From: Natrinema caseinilyticum
GTDB lineage: Archaea > Halobacteriota > Halobacteria > Halobacteriales > Natrialbaceae
DNA length: 64,000 nucleotides
Direction of reading: 5' to 3'
Assembly (NCBI RefSeq): GCF_024227435.1
Contig: NZ_CP100445.1
Location: 1,981,369-2,045,368 of the forward strand
The position numbers were made by a program, and so were the translations under genes. The notes beneath the pieces were generated by a model. The model was not told the origin of the DNA. It did not search any database and saw nothing but the letters and a program-made list of their open reading frames with translations. This document shows positions 47,575 to 56,233 of this stretch, piece after piece. How positions within the stretch are numbered: position 1 is the first letter of the stretch; every line of letters starts with the position of its first letter.

Positions 47575-47905
47575 TTGAGCCTTACCCCCACAGCTAATAG
47601 TGACAGTTTACGACATTATTCGGTTCGTAAATTGCGCTCTGAGGAGTTGCACGGCTGGATATGAATTTCGCAGCTGAGTGGTCGAAACAGGTCGGATCGA
47701 GCGATACTCAGGATCGGACCGGCAATGAAACGGGAATGCGCCACCCGATCCAAACGGGCGCGTCCCGCGACGAACGCGCTACCGACGGCCACCGTTTACC
47801 GATCGTTGGATCGGTGGGATTTCGCCTCCCCGCCGACGGCGCGATGGCCACCGCTCCACGCTCGGTAAACGGTGTCGCCGACTCCGACGTGATGCGAGTG
47901 CGAGG
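47575..47905. other. Gap without a supported gene
   Basis: The right end of the regulator's control region followed by about 300 bases with no convincing frame. A plus-strand frame through here (47661-48098) runs antisense to the next gene, is Ser-rich and has no pattern. Confidence 0.5.
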
Positions 47906-48235
47906 CTACAATTGCTCCCAGACTTGCTCGTCGTCCTCGAAGGCGTCCGGATCGTCGGGAGCCGAAAATTCGTCGCTCCCCCCGAGTTCCGTGACCGAAT
48001 CGGCATCGAGCTCCCCGTCGGCGTCGACGACCGGTGGCTGTTCTTCGAGGTCCATCTCCGGCCAGGCGGTCTCCTCCCACAGGCCGCTGTCGCTGTAGTA
48101 GTACACGACGCTGTCGTTGACGACAGCGAACAGACCGCGTCGCTCGTCGTGGACGACGCGCTCGTTGGTATCGATCGCGACGTCGACCACGTCCTCTAAC
48201 GTATCGAGCGAGACGTGGTAGTCGCCGATCCACAT
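47906..48235 (-). CDS. Conserved haloarchaeal protein of unknown function
   Basis: From the ATG at MWIGDYHVSLDTLEDVVDVA the product has 109 residues, with a tail of Asp and Glu. The protein-like sequence continues upstream without a start codon (VVDAARRAVHEQRYTEWISR precedes it in frame), back to a TTG at 48415 that lies inside the divergent gene. Either translation starts at the ATG or the true start has been lost. No domain recognised. Confidence 0.55.
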   Translation of the reverse strand: MWIGDYHVSLDTLEDVVDVAIDTNERVVHDERRGLFAVVNDSVVYYYSDSGLWEETAWPEMDLEEQPPVVDADGELDADSVTELGGSDEFSAPDDPDAFEDDEQVWEQL

Positions 48236-48392
48236 CGGGATCGACCCGCGCGAGATCCACTCGGTGTAGCGCTGTTCGTGGACTGCCCGGCGGGCAGCGT
48301 CAACGACGATCGGCGAACGACGGGCGACGACCGGCGAGAGCCGACCGGCCCAGACGGGGCCCTCGGACCGCGACGCCCAGTCGAGGGAAGGT

Positions 48393-48893
48393 GAGATTTT
48401 CGACCTGCTTTCCAATCAGCGTCGCCGCTACGCCATCCACTACTGCAAACGCGAAGACGAACCCGTGACGCTCGGCGATCTCGCCGAACACGTCGCCGCG
48501 TGGGAACTCGAGAAGGACCTCGACGAGATAACCTCCGCGGAGCGAAAGCGCGTCTATACGTCCCTCCAACAGTCGCACCTTCCGACCCTCGAGCGGGCCG
48601 ACGTAATCGAATTCGACGACCGGACGATCGAACTCACCGACGAGGCGGCCGAGCTGGACGTCTACCTCGACATCGTTCCGGGCAATTCGGTCTCGTGGGG
48701 GGTCTACTACCTGGGGCTGACCGGAGTCGGATCCGTCGTTATGGCGGGGCTGTGGCTCGAGGTAGTGCCGACGGAGACGATACCGGAACTCGGCTGGGCG
48801 ACGCTGGTGTTCGCCCTGTTTGCCGTGTCGGCTATCGTCCACGTGACACAAACCAGACGGCTGCGCCTCGGTGAAATGGAACGACCACCGTAA
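48393..48893 (+). CDS. DUF7344-type winged-helix membrane protein, start codon not found
   Basis: The sequence GEIFDLLSNQRRRYAIHYCK is the beginning of the haloarchaeal DUF7344 winged-helix domain, and LQQSHLPTLERADVIEFDDR its second half; two membrane helices follow (YYLGLTGVGSVVMAGLWLEV and LGWATLVFALFAVSAIVHVT). The first ATG/GTG/TTG in frame is a GTG at 48465, which would remove 24 residues of the domain. The frame is open back to a stop at 48267. The product may regulate the exported-protein gene that follows two bases later. Confidence 0.65.
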   Translation, partial: EIFDLLSNQRRRYAIHYCKREDEPVTLGDLAEHVAAWELEKDLDEITSAERKRVYTSLQQSHLPTLERADVIEFDDRTIELTDEAAELDVYLDIVPGNSVSWGVYYLGLTGVGSVVMAGLWLEVVPTETIPELGWATLVFALFAVSAIVHVTQTRRLRLGEMERPP

Positions 48894-48894
48894 G

Positions 48895-50151
48895 ATGACT
48901 CGAACCCCCTCACTCGTCGCGGTCGGTTTGATATTCACGGGAGCCGTGACGATGGCCGGACCGACGTTCGGCTTCTCGTCGCTCGCGGCCGACCGTGGGG
49001 TTCAGGTGGACACGACGAACGATCCGATGGCGTATCTTGGAATCGTCGACAACTCCGGATCGGTCGACGCCGATATACAAAACAGCAACGGGAACAGTTT
49101 GCTGTATTACCTCGACGACAACGTCGGCGTATTCTCGAGTTCGGACATGATCACCGCCGACGTCGTCGCGTTCGACGGAAGTCCGACAGGGCTGAACGCA
49201 ACCGTGGAACCGGCCAGTGGGTCGAACGATTACGTCGTTTCGGTGTCGTGTGGCAGTTCGAACCTGAACGCCCAGGGTACCGCGACCGTCGACATCGTCG
49301 CCGACGGGGCTGCTCGCGTCGAATTGCAGCGCACGACTGTGAACCAGATCGACGTCAATTGTCGCGGCGGTGGAAACCCCGGTTCCGGTTTCAATTCGGT
49401 GTCTGCGAGCGACGTCTCCGGATTCGTTCAGCCGGGCGACGAACGCCAGACCTTCAGCTTCGTTCTGGCTGGAAACCGGAAACCGAACGAGCAGATAGAG
49501 ATCGATCTGAGCGACGCGCGAGACAACGGCATCAACTACGATCAGACGTTCTGGGACGGCGACGTTCGGATCGAAAGCGGACAGGGTTCCGTCTGGACGA
49601 GCGGCGATAGCATCGTGTATCAGGTGTCGTCCCAGGACAAGCGTGGGGGCGAGATCGTCATCTCCGCTGGAAGTTACGCGACCGACGGGAACGGCGGCCC
49701 GTATGAGGCCTCCTTCACCCGTGTCGACACCGGAGAGATCGGCACCGACCAGTTCCAGATCGACGGTCCGGCCGGCGGCGGAGACCCATTCCTGGACGTT
49801 ACAGCGGAAGGCGTCCCCCCGAACGCGGGCTCGAGCGGTGAGCGCCAGACTTTCCGCTTCGAACCCGGACAACAGATCACCGCGTACGAGGAGGTTCGAA
49901 TCGACCTCAGCGAGGCGCAGGGGAACGGGGTAGACTATACGTGGGACACCCGGGTGGAAACCGGAAGCGGCAGTGTCTGGCGAAGCGGTGAGACGCTCGT
50001 CTATCAGGTGGATCCGAACGACTACGCGGGAGAGGAGATCGTCGTCTCGATCGCGCTTGCGGACACCGCGGCGAGCGGCGGACCGTACGACGTTGCCTTT
50101 ACTCGCACCGATACCGGTGATATGGGAACAGACGCGTTCGAGATTGGATAA
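48895..50151 (+). CDS. Exported protein with DUF1102-like N-terminus and two repeat domains
   Basis: About 418 residues. A signal segment (SLVAVGLIFTGAVTMAGPTF) is followed by AADRGVQVDTTNDPMAYLGI, which resembles DUF1102 proteins of haloarchaeal envelopes. Two homologous beta domains follow (about residues 165-290 and 297-418); each contains ERQTF, a GSVW(T/R)SG(D/E) motif, VYQV and ends TDxFxI/TDAFEI. Two cysteines occur in the N-terminal part. It follows the DUF7344 gene after one base. Probably a surface or matrix protein (inference). Confidence 0.75.
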   Translation: MTRTPSLVAVGLIFTGAVTMAGPTFGFSSLAADRGVQVDTTNDPMAYLGIVDNSGSVDADIQNSNGNSLLYYLDDNVGVFSSSDMITADVVAFDGSPTGLNATVEPASGSNDYVVSVSCGSSNLNAQGTATVDIVADGAARVELQRTTVNQIDVNCRGGGNPGSGFNSVSASDVSGFVQPGDERQTFSFVLAGNRKPNEQIEIDLSDARDNGINYDQTFWDGDVRIESGQGSVWTSGDSIVYQVSSQDKRGGEIVISAGSYATDGNGGPYEASFTRVDTGEIGTDQFQIDGPAGGGDPFLDVTAEGVPPNAGSSGERQTFRFEPGQQITAYEEVRIDLSEAQGNGVDYTWDTRVETGSGSVWRSGETLVYQVDPNDYAGEEIVVSIALADTAASGGPYDVAFTRTDTGDMGTDAFEIG

Positions 50152-50205
50152 GGACCCGGACGGTAACCCGAACCCCTTTTCACCACTGACGACAGAATTC
50201 GTCCT

Positions 50206-50523
50206 ATGTCGACCGAATCGATCAGCGACCGACGCGAACACATTCGCTCGGTCAGCGTAACAGCCATGTCCGCGCTCCTTGGCATCGGCGCGGCGCTCGC
50301 CTCCGCGACCTGGGTCGGGACCACCACTGCGGCGGCCCAGAGCACGCAGGCGCTCGCGTTCGTCCTCGGTGCGGTCCTCGTCCAGTATCTCCTCATCAAC
50401 GCCTCGGGGATCTACGGCGAAGACGAGTTCGGGACGAAACACTACCTGTTCGTCGCCTTCATGACCTTCGCGCTGTGGTTCGTCACCTGGGGCATCCTAC
50501 TCACCTCGGAGGCCACGGGCTAA
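50206..50523 (+). CDS. EMC6-like small membrane protein
   Basis: A 105-residue protein with three hydrophobic helices and a short polar N-terminus. The third is preceded by GEDEFGTKHYLFVAFMTF. The size and pattern fit the archaeal EMC6/TMEM93-like family, which is thought to help insert or assemble membrane proteins. It lies one base before the ABCE1 gene and is probably co-transcribed with it. Confidence 0.6.
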   Translation: MSTESISDRREHIRSVSVTAMSALLGIGAALASATWVGTTTAAAQSTQALAFVLGAVLVQYLLINASGIYGEDEFGTKHYLFVAFMTFALWFVTWGILLTSEATG

Positions 50524-50524
50524 C

Positions 50525-52339
50525 ATGGCCGACGACAGCATCGCCGTCGTAGACCTAGACCGATGTCAACCCGACCGGTGTGGCTACGAGTGCAAAAACT
50601 ACTGTCCGCCGAACCGGACCGGCAAGGAGTGTATCACCCTCCGCGGAGAGGACGCCGATGAGGGCCAACCCGAACAGATTCACATCTCCGAGGAGATCTG
50701 TCTGGGCGAGACCTGCGGGATCTGCGTCGAAAAGTGTCCGTTCGACGCCATCGAGATCATCAACCTCCCGAAGGAACTCCAGGACGACCCCGCTCACCGC
50801 TACGGCGAGAACGCCTTCTCGCTGTACGGCCTCCCCGCGCCACAGGAGGGCCAGGTAACCGGCATCCTGGGACCCAACGGGATCGGGAAGACGACAGCCG
50901 TCAGAATCCTCGCCGGCGAACTCGAGCCCAACCTCGGCCGCTACGAGGAGTCCCCGGGCTGGGACGAGGCGCTCGAGGCCTACCGCGGGACGGAACTCCA
51001 GGACTACATCGCGGACGTCCGCGACGGCGACGTCACGGTAGCGCGAAAGCCGCAGTACGTCGACCAGATTCCGAACTCCTTCGACGGCAACACGCGCCAG
51101 TTACTCGAGCGGACGAACGAGCGCGCTGCGTTAGACGACCTGGTCGAGCGCCTCTCGATCGAACCGGTCATGGAGCAATCGATCGACGACCTCTCGGGAG
51201 GCGAACTCCAGCGAGTCGCCATCGCAGCCACGCTGGCCCGCGATACGGACTTCTACTTCCTCGACGAGATCACGCCGTACCTCGACATCGGCCAGCGCGT
51301 GACCGCCGCGCGATTGATCCGGGAACTCGCCGAAGAGGAAGGGAAGTCGATGCTCGTCGTCGAACACGACCTGGCGATCCTCGACTTGCTCGCGGATACG
51401 CTGCACGTGGCCTACGGTGAACCGGGCGCGTACGGCGTCATCACGTCGCCGAAATCCGTCCGGAACGGCATCAACGAGTATCTCTCCGGCTATCTCGACA
51501 ACGAAAACATGCGGATCCGCCCGGACCCGATCGAATTCGAGGAACACGCGCCTCGAACCGAGACGCACGGGGACGCGCTCGTCGAGTACCCCGCACTCAC
51601 CAAGAGCTACGGCGACGGCGAATTCGGCCTCGAGGTCGAGGCCGGCCAGATTCGCGAAAACGAGGTGCTCGGGATCGTCGGTCCGAACGGGATCGGGAAG
51701 TCGACGTTCGCGAAACTATTGACGGGCAATCTGACGCCGGACGACGGTGATGCCGACCTGGACCTCGAGATTTCCTACAAGCCACAGTACGTCACCATCG
51801 ACCAGCCCATGCGGGTCGACGCGTTCCTCTCGTCGATCACCGACCAGTTCGGCTCGTCGTACTGGAACACCGAAATCGCCCAGCCGCTCCAGTTAGAGCG
51901 GATCATGGAGCAGAACCTCTCGGATCTCTCCGGCGGCGAGCGCCAGCGGGTCGCGATCGCAGCCTGCCTCTCCGATTCGGCCGACCTCTACTTGCTCGAC
52001 GAGCCCTCGGCGCACCTCGACGTCGAACAGCGGGTACAGGCGACGAAGGCGATCCGTCGCTACGCCGAACAGCAAGACGCCACCGTGATGGTGATCGACC
52101 ACGACATCTACATGATCGACCTGCTCGCGGACCGACTGATGGTCTTCGACGGCGAACCCGCCGTCCACGGACGCGCGGGCAAACCGCAGTCGATGCGCGA
52201 CGGCATGAACGAGTTCCTCGCGAACCTCGAGGTCACGTTCCGCCGGGACGAGCGCACCTCGCGTCCGCGAATCAACAAACCCGAGTCCCAGCTGGATCGC
52301 CAGCAAAAAAGCGAGGGCGAGTACTATTACGCGCCCTGA
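50525..52339 (+). CDS. ABCE1 / Rli1 ribosome recycling ATPase
   Basis: A 604-residue twin-ATPase. The N-terminal 75 residues carry eight cysteines for two [4Fe-4S] clusters (CQPDRCGYECKNYCPPNRTG, then CLGETCGICVEKCP). Two ABC domains follow with Walker A GPNGIGKTT and GPNGIGKST, signatures LSGGELQR and LSGGERQR, and Walker B LLDEPSAHLD in the second. It splits ribosomes into subunits after termination. Length and order are normal. Confidence 0.97.
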   Translation: MADDSIAVVDLDRCQPDRCGYECKNYCPPNRTGKECITLRGEDADEGQPEQIHISEEICLGETCGICVEKCPFDAIEIINLPKELQDDPAHRYGENAFSLYGLPAPQEGQVTGILGPNGIGKTTAVRILAGELEPNLGRYEESPGWDEALEAYRGTELQDYIADVRDGDVTVARKPQYVDQIPNSFDGNTRQLLERTNERAALDDLVERLSIEPVMEQSIDDLSGGELQRVAIAATLARDTDFYFLDEITPYLDIGQRVTAARLIRELAEEEGKSMLVVEHDLAILDLLADTLHVAYGEPGAYGVITSPKSVRNGINEYLSGYLDNENMRIRPDPIEFEEHAPRTETHGDALVEYPALTKSYGDGEFGLEVEAGQIRENEVLGIVGPNGIGKSTFAKLLTGNLTPDDGDADLDLEISYKPQYVTIDQPMRVDAFLSSITDQFGSSYWNTEIAQPLQLERIMEQNLSDLSGGERQRVAIAACLSDSADLYLLDEPSAHLDVEQRVQATKAIRRYAEQQDATVMVIDHDIYMIDLLADRLMVFDGEPAVHGRAGKPQSMRDGMNEFLANLEVTFRRDERTSRPRINKPESQLDRQQKSEGEYYYAP

Positions 52340-52356
52340 ACCGGACCCCGTACCGA

Positions 52357-52878
52357 TTACCTGATCAATCGCTGACAGCTCCCGCAGAGGTTCTCTTCTT
52401 TGATATCGACTTCGCGAACCGTCGGCGAGAAGTTCATCACGCAGCGGTTGTTGTCGCAGTGTTCGAGCCCGTAGGTGTGGCCGATCTCGTGGACGATCTC
52501 CTTGCGGACGCGGTCTTCGAAGATGTCGGCGGCGCTCTGGTTCGAGAAGCCGCCGTCGCTCGAGGTCTGGAGGCGGTACGTAGAGACGACGCTCCCGCTG
52601 CCGTCGAGATACGCGAGACCGAAGACGTAGTTTCGTCGCCGATAAAAGAGGTCGTGCGGGGTAATGGCGATGTTTTTCGTGCCGCGTCCGACCCGCTCGG
52701 CCAACTGAATGAACGTCTCGGCGGAGTACTGGTTCCGGTCGGAATCGAAGGCGCCGTTGGGGACCGACTGCGAGTCGTTGACCGACACGTCGCAGTCGTA
52801 GACCGATCGCAACGCGGTGGAGGCCGCCCGCTTGACCGTAGCGGAGACGTTGCCGACCGGGACGATATCGACGAGCAT
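52357..52878 (-). CDS. amzA: Archaemetzincin
   Basis: A 173-residue zinc peptidase. HEIGHTYGLEHCDNNRCVMN is the complete family motif HExxHxxGx3Cx4CxM, and the CxxC (CGSC) follows near the C-terminus, both binding zinc. The substrate is unknown. The start MLVDIVPVGNVSATVKRAAS is chosen; the open frame runs further upstream through the divergent UPF0146 gene, which is a shadow. Head-to-head with that gene, 39 bases apart. Confidence 0.93.
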   Translation of the reverse strand: MLVDIVPVGNVSATVKRAASTALRSVYDCDVSVNDSQSVPNGAFDSDRNQYSAETFIQLAERVGRGTKNIAITPHDLFYRRRNYVFGLAYLDGSGSVVSTYRLQTSSDGGFSNQSAADIFEDRVRKEIVHEIGHTYGLEHCDNNRCVMNFSPTVREVDIKEENLCGSCQRLIR

Positions 52879-52917
52879 AGCAAGGGCTATGGCCGCGGAC
52901 GGCATAAACGTCCCGCC

Positions 52918-53322
52918 GTGGTACACTCTCGCCGGGGTTTCGAATCGATGGTCGGATATCTCGCCGACTACGAACGAGTGATCGAAATCGGCATCGGCCG
53001 CCGGACGGACCTGGCTCGGGCGCTGGCGGAACGTGGGGTTTCGGTGACCGCGACCGACGTTTACGATCGCGACGTTCCCGTAGAGGTGCAGTTCGTGCGC
53101 GACGACGTCGTCGACCCCGACTCGTCGATCTACGCCGACGCGGACGCGGTGTACGCGCGAAATCTTCCGCCAGAACTTCACCGGCCGGCGCTCGCAGTCG
53201 CGCGGGACGCCGACGCCGACCTCCTGTTTACGACGCTCGGCGGCGATCAACCGACGATCCCGGTCGAGCGGAAGCCGATTCGAACGGGAACGCTGTACAT
53301 CGCTCGAGCACGCCGGAAGTAG
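52918..53322 (+). CDS. UPF0146 family protein
   Basis: A 134-residue protein with a truncated methyltransferase-like fold: RVIEIGIGRRTDLARALAER resembles the SAM-binding motif I, and VTATDVYDR the end of strand 2. The family occurs in archaea and has no assigned function. The GTG start (VVHSRRGFESMVGYL) is preferred to the ATG ten codons later because family members have a similar basic lead; both fit. Confidence 0.8.
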   Translation: MVHSRRGFESMVGYLADYERVIEIGIGRRTDLARALAERGVSVTATDVYDRDVPVEVQFVRDDVVDPDSSIYADADAVYARNLPPELHRPALAVARDADADLLFTTLGGDQPTIPVERKPIRTGTLYIARARRK

Positions 53323-53423
53323 CACCCGTCGGCGCTCGAGACGGTCGGGAGCGACGGATCGGTTCGCTCCTGGAGACCGACCGACTCGAATGTATTATCC
53401 GAACGTGGGACGTTTCGGGGCTC

Positions 53424-54053
53424 GTGAACGCGGACGTCCTCACCTCTGCTGCCGTGGCCGTGATCGCCGTCGTCGGTCTCGCGGCCACGATCGTCGGTAT
53501 CGCCAGCCTCCTCCGGTTCGCGATCCGGCTCTTTTCCGTTCCGGGCGTTATCGTCCACGAATTCGCTCACAAGTGGGCCTGCGGTCTCGTCGGCGTGACC
53601 GTTCTCGAGGTGGTGTACTTCCGGTTCGGAGATCCACCGGGATACGTCCGTCACGTCCAGCCCGACCGGTATCGGGAGGCGTTCGTCGTCAGCGTTGCCC
53701 CGTTTCTGGTCAACACGGGGAGCGCGTTCTGCCTCTTCCTGGGTCTCGCCGCGCTCCTCGAGACGACGGGCGGTATTCGGTCGGCGACGAACGGACAGCT
53801 CGCCATCGCCGTCGTCCTCTGCTGGTTCGCGCTTTCGATCGGGATGTACGCGTTTCCGAGCACGGGAGACGCGAACAGCCTCTGGAACCGCTCGCGAACC
53901 GAGTGGCGGCGGTCACCGACGGTGTTGCTCGGCGTCCCCGTCGTCGTCGTGATTTACGTCGCGAATCTGCTGTCGCGGCTGTGGGCGGACGCGCTCTACG
54001 CGCTGGGAATCGGGGTCGCGGCGTTTTCTGTCGTCGGTCCGACGGTGATCTGA
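53424..54053 (+). CDS. Polytopic membrane protein with HExxH motif
   Basis: A 209-residue protein with about five membrane helices. GVIVHEFAHKWACGLVGVTV holds HEFAH at the end of the second hydrophobic segment, as in site-2-protease and DUF3267-like intramembrane zinc peptidases. Downstream YVRHVQPDRYREAFVVSVAP and FLVNTGSAF could supply further ligands. A GTG codon is the start. Probable membrane metalloprotease of unknown target. Confidence 0.7.
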   Translation: MNADVLTSAAVAVIAVVGLAATIVGIASLLRFAIRLFSVPGVIVHEFAHKWACGLVGVTVLEVVYFRFGDPPGYVRHVQPDRYREAFVVSVAPFLVNTGSAFCLFLGLAALLETTGGIRSATNGQLAIAVVLCWFALSIGMYAFPSTGDANSLWNRSRTEWRRSPTVLLGVPVVVVIYVANLLSRLWADALYALGIGVAAFSVVGPTVI

Positions 54054-54155
54054 CGGGCCGGTCTCGTCTGTCTCGAGGAGCTCGTCGAACGCCCCTCCGC
54101 GAGTCGGTGGGTGAAACGGGAAACCGAAGACGGTGAGCGCGACGCAACCGGGTGG

Positions 54156-54163
54156 TCTTTATC
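54156..54163 (+). promoter_or_regulatory. TATA box of the HAD hydrolase gene
   Basis: tctttatc is centred about 28 bases before the ATG at 54187 and so supports that start over an in-frame ATG 54 bases upstream. Confidence 0.5.
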
Positions 54164-54186
54164 CGCCGCGACACATCACACCGAGT

Positions 54187-55068
54187 ATGAACGCAGACGC
54201 CGTCGTCCTCGATATCGACGGAGTGCTCGTCGACGTCGCAGACTCGTATCGGCGAGCGATCGTCGAATCCGTCGAAGCCGTCTACGACCGGACGATCCGG
54301 AAAGCCGACATTCAGGAGTTCAAGGACGCGGGCGGATTCAACAACGACTGGGAACTGACGTACGCGGTCGCGCTCTACGTGTTGGCGACCGAGGAGGGGT
54401 ACGACGAATCGATCGCGGCGTTCACGGACGACATCCACGCCGCGGGCGGCGGCCTCGGGGCGGCCGAAACCGTCGTCCGCGAGTCGATCGGCGCGCGCGC
54501 GACGCAGCGAGTGACCGAGCGGTGGGATCGCTCGCGCCTGCGAGACGTCTTCCAGCAACTGTACCTGGGGGACGAACTCTACCGAGGACTCGAGGACGGG
54601 ACCCCGGATCTCGAGCGCGAAACGCCGGGGTTCATCCACGACGAGCCCGTGTTGCTCGACGCTGGTGCGCGTGATCGATTGCTCGAGCGCTTCGACGTCG
54701 GTATCCTGACGGGCCGGCCGGAAGCCGAGGCCGAGATCGCCCTCGATCGCGTGGGACTCGGTGACGCGATCCCGGCCGATCACCGCTTTACGATGGACGA
54801 CTGGGAGGAAGGCAAACCGAATCCGCGGGCGCTGCGGATCCTCGCAGAGCGGTTCGACGCCGACTCGGTCGTCTTCGTCGGCGATACCCTAGACGACGTC
54901 CGAACGGCCGTCAACGCGAGCGAGACGGATTGCGGACGCGACTACCGCGGCATCGGCGTCCTGACCGGTGGGCTGACCGGCGAGGAGGGTCGACGGAAAT
55001 ACGAACGGGAAGGCGCAGCTGCGGTGCTCGAATCGGTCAACGCCGTGGCGAACCTGCTCGAGTCGTAG
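54187..55068 (+). CDS. HAD superfamily hydrolase, TIGR01548-like
   Basis: A 293-residue phosphatase-like protein. [11 protein letters not shown] is motif I with the two catalytic aspartates, [12 protein letters not shown] is motif II, the GKPNPRAL lysine is motif III, and [10 protein letters not shown] is motif IV. A helical cap lies at about residues 20-150. The resemblance is to the TIGR01548 group, whose substrate is not settled. The TATA box upstream fixes the start. Confidence 0.85.
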   Translation: MNADAVVLDIDGVLVDVADSYRRAIVESVEAVYDRTIRKADIQEFKDAGGFNNDWELTYAVALYVLATEEGYDESIAAFTDDIHAAGGGLGAAETVVRESIGARATQRVTERWDRSRLRDVFQQLYLGDELYRGLEDGTPDLERETPGFIHDEPVLLDAGARDRLLERFDVGILTGRPEAEAEIALDRVGLGDAIPADHRFTMDDWEEGKPNPRALRILAERFDADSVVFVGDTLDDVRTAVNASETDCGRDYRGIGVLTGGLTGEEGRRKYEREGAAAVLESVNAVANLLES

Positions 55069-55244
55069 TCACGGATCAACGACCGACGAGGCCGAGTCGG
55101 CGTTGCCGGACGGCGACCGACGAGGCGAAATCTGGGTCACGAAACGCCACGAGACGGTATCTCGACTGGAGAAATCGAATTCTCGAGCGTCCGAATCCGG
55201 TTCATCGAGGGGTGATCGGTGCAATCGTTGGTCGAGGGTCTCGG

Positions 55245-55694
55245 TCACGACTGATCGCCGGGCAGACGGACGAAGGTGAGCCAGAAGTCTTCGAACGAGC
55301 GGCCGAGTTGGATGAATTCGTCGGCTTCGACCGGTTTCTGGACGTAGGCGTTGGCGTGGAGATCGTACGACCGGGCGATGTCCTCTTCGGAGGACGAACT
55401 CGTCATCACGATGACTGGGATCGACCGGAGCGCCGGTTCGGACTTGAGTTCCGATAAGACGTCGGCGCCGCTGACGCCGGGCAGTTGAAAGTCGAGCAGG
55501 ACCATGTCCGGACGGGGGCTGTCCGCGTGATCGCCGCGCTGGTAGACGAAATCGAGGGCGGACTCGCCGTCGGTGACGGTATAGATATCGCTGGCGATAT
55601 TCGCATCCTCGAACGATTCGGAGAAGAGGCGTGCATCGCCGGGATTGGGTTCGACGAGGAGGATCGTAACGGCGTTCTCGATGGAGGGAGACAT
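55245..55694 (-). CDS. Single-domain response regulator
   Basis: A 149-residue receiver domain of the CheY/Rcp1 type. TILLVEPNPGDARLF shows a Pro in place of the usual second acidic residue of the metal site; DMVLLDFQLPGVSGADVLSE carries the phosphorylated Asp; IPVIVMTSSSSEEDI the conserved Thr/Ser, and ANAYVQKPVEADEF the Lys. There is no output domain. Its sensor kinase is not encoded in the window. Confidence 0.9.
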   Translation of the reverse strand: MSPSIENAVTILLVEPNPGDARLFSESFEDANIASDIYTVTDGESALDFVYQRGDHADSPRPDMVLLDFQLPGVSGADVLSELKSEPALRSIPVIVMTSSSSEEDIARSYDLHANAYVQKPVEADEFIQLGRSFEDFWLTFVRLPGDQS

Positions 55695-55888
55695 ACCCTC
55701 GTTTCGGAGCGAGACAAGAAGAATCGCTCGGGTTTTCGACCCGAAGATGCTCGACTGTGTGGCGATAGCGATCCGAATCAGACCCCGATGGAGACGATCG
55801 GGATCGGCCGGGAAACGACACGATGTTCCGGTGGCGGTGGCGGACAACGGCAGCTATTTCGGGATTGGAACACCATAGAAAGGCGGTT

Positions 55889-56149
55889 ATGGAAGATTCC
55901 GAAATCACCGTCGACGTCGAGGTCGAGGTGGAAGTAGATTCCGACGAACTCGAGATCGAAGTCGGGGACAAACGCGAGTTCGAGGCCGAACTCGAGGCCG
56001 ACGGTCTGACTATCGAAGTCGAGGCGGAAGTCGAGATCGAAGGGGACGAAGGCGAGGAAGAAGAAGCGGAAGACGGCGAGGAAGAAGAAGCGGAAGGTGA
56101 GGAAGAAGAAGCGGAAGACGACGAAGCGGAAGACGACGACGAGAACTGA
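55889..56149 (+). CDS. Highly acidic beta/low-complexity protein
   Basis: An 86-residue protein. The first half alternates charged and hydrophobic residues (ITVDVEVEVEVDSDELEIEV), suggesting beta strands; the second half is a run of Glu with EEEEAE(D/G) units. No aromatic residue beyond one Phe, no cysteine. The upstream ATG at 55823 adds a basic stretch that does not fit. Function unknown; possibly a solvation or charge-buffer protein. Confidence 0.6.
   Translation: MEDSEITVDVEVEVEVDSDELEIEVGDKREFEAELEADGLTIEVEAEVEIEGDEGEEEEAEDGEEEEAEGEEEEAEDDEAEDDDEN
56053..56145 (+). repeat. Tandem repeat gaggaagaagaagcggaa
   Basis: Three near-identical 24-base units (gaggaagaagaagcggaa plus a variable gacggc/ggt) and shorter gacgaagcggaa copies at the 3' end of the acidic protein gene. 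Such repeats expand and contract easily. Confidence 0.85.
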
Positions 56150-56233
56150 CCCCCTCGAGTAGAAACCTTGAACAGGTTATGATTTCTCGGACGTGTCGAA
56201 AAACGCTATGTGCTGGTCTCGAAAGGCGGAGGC

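Noticed and set aside
47661-48098. 145-residue plus-strand frame
   Set aside because: Ser-rich and antisense to the acidic minus-strand protein at 47906-48235; no start context.
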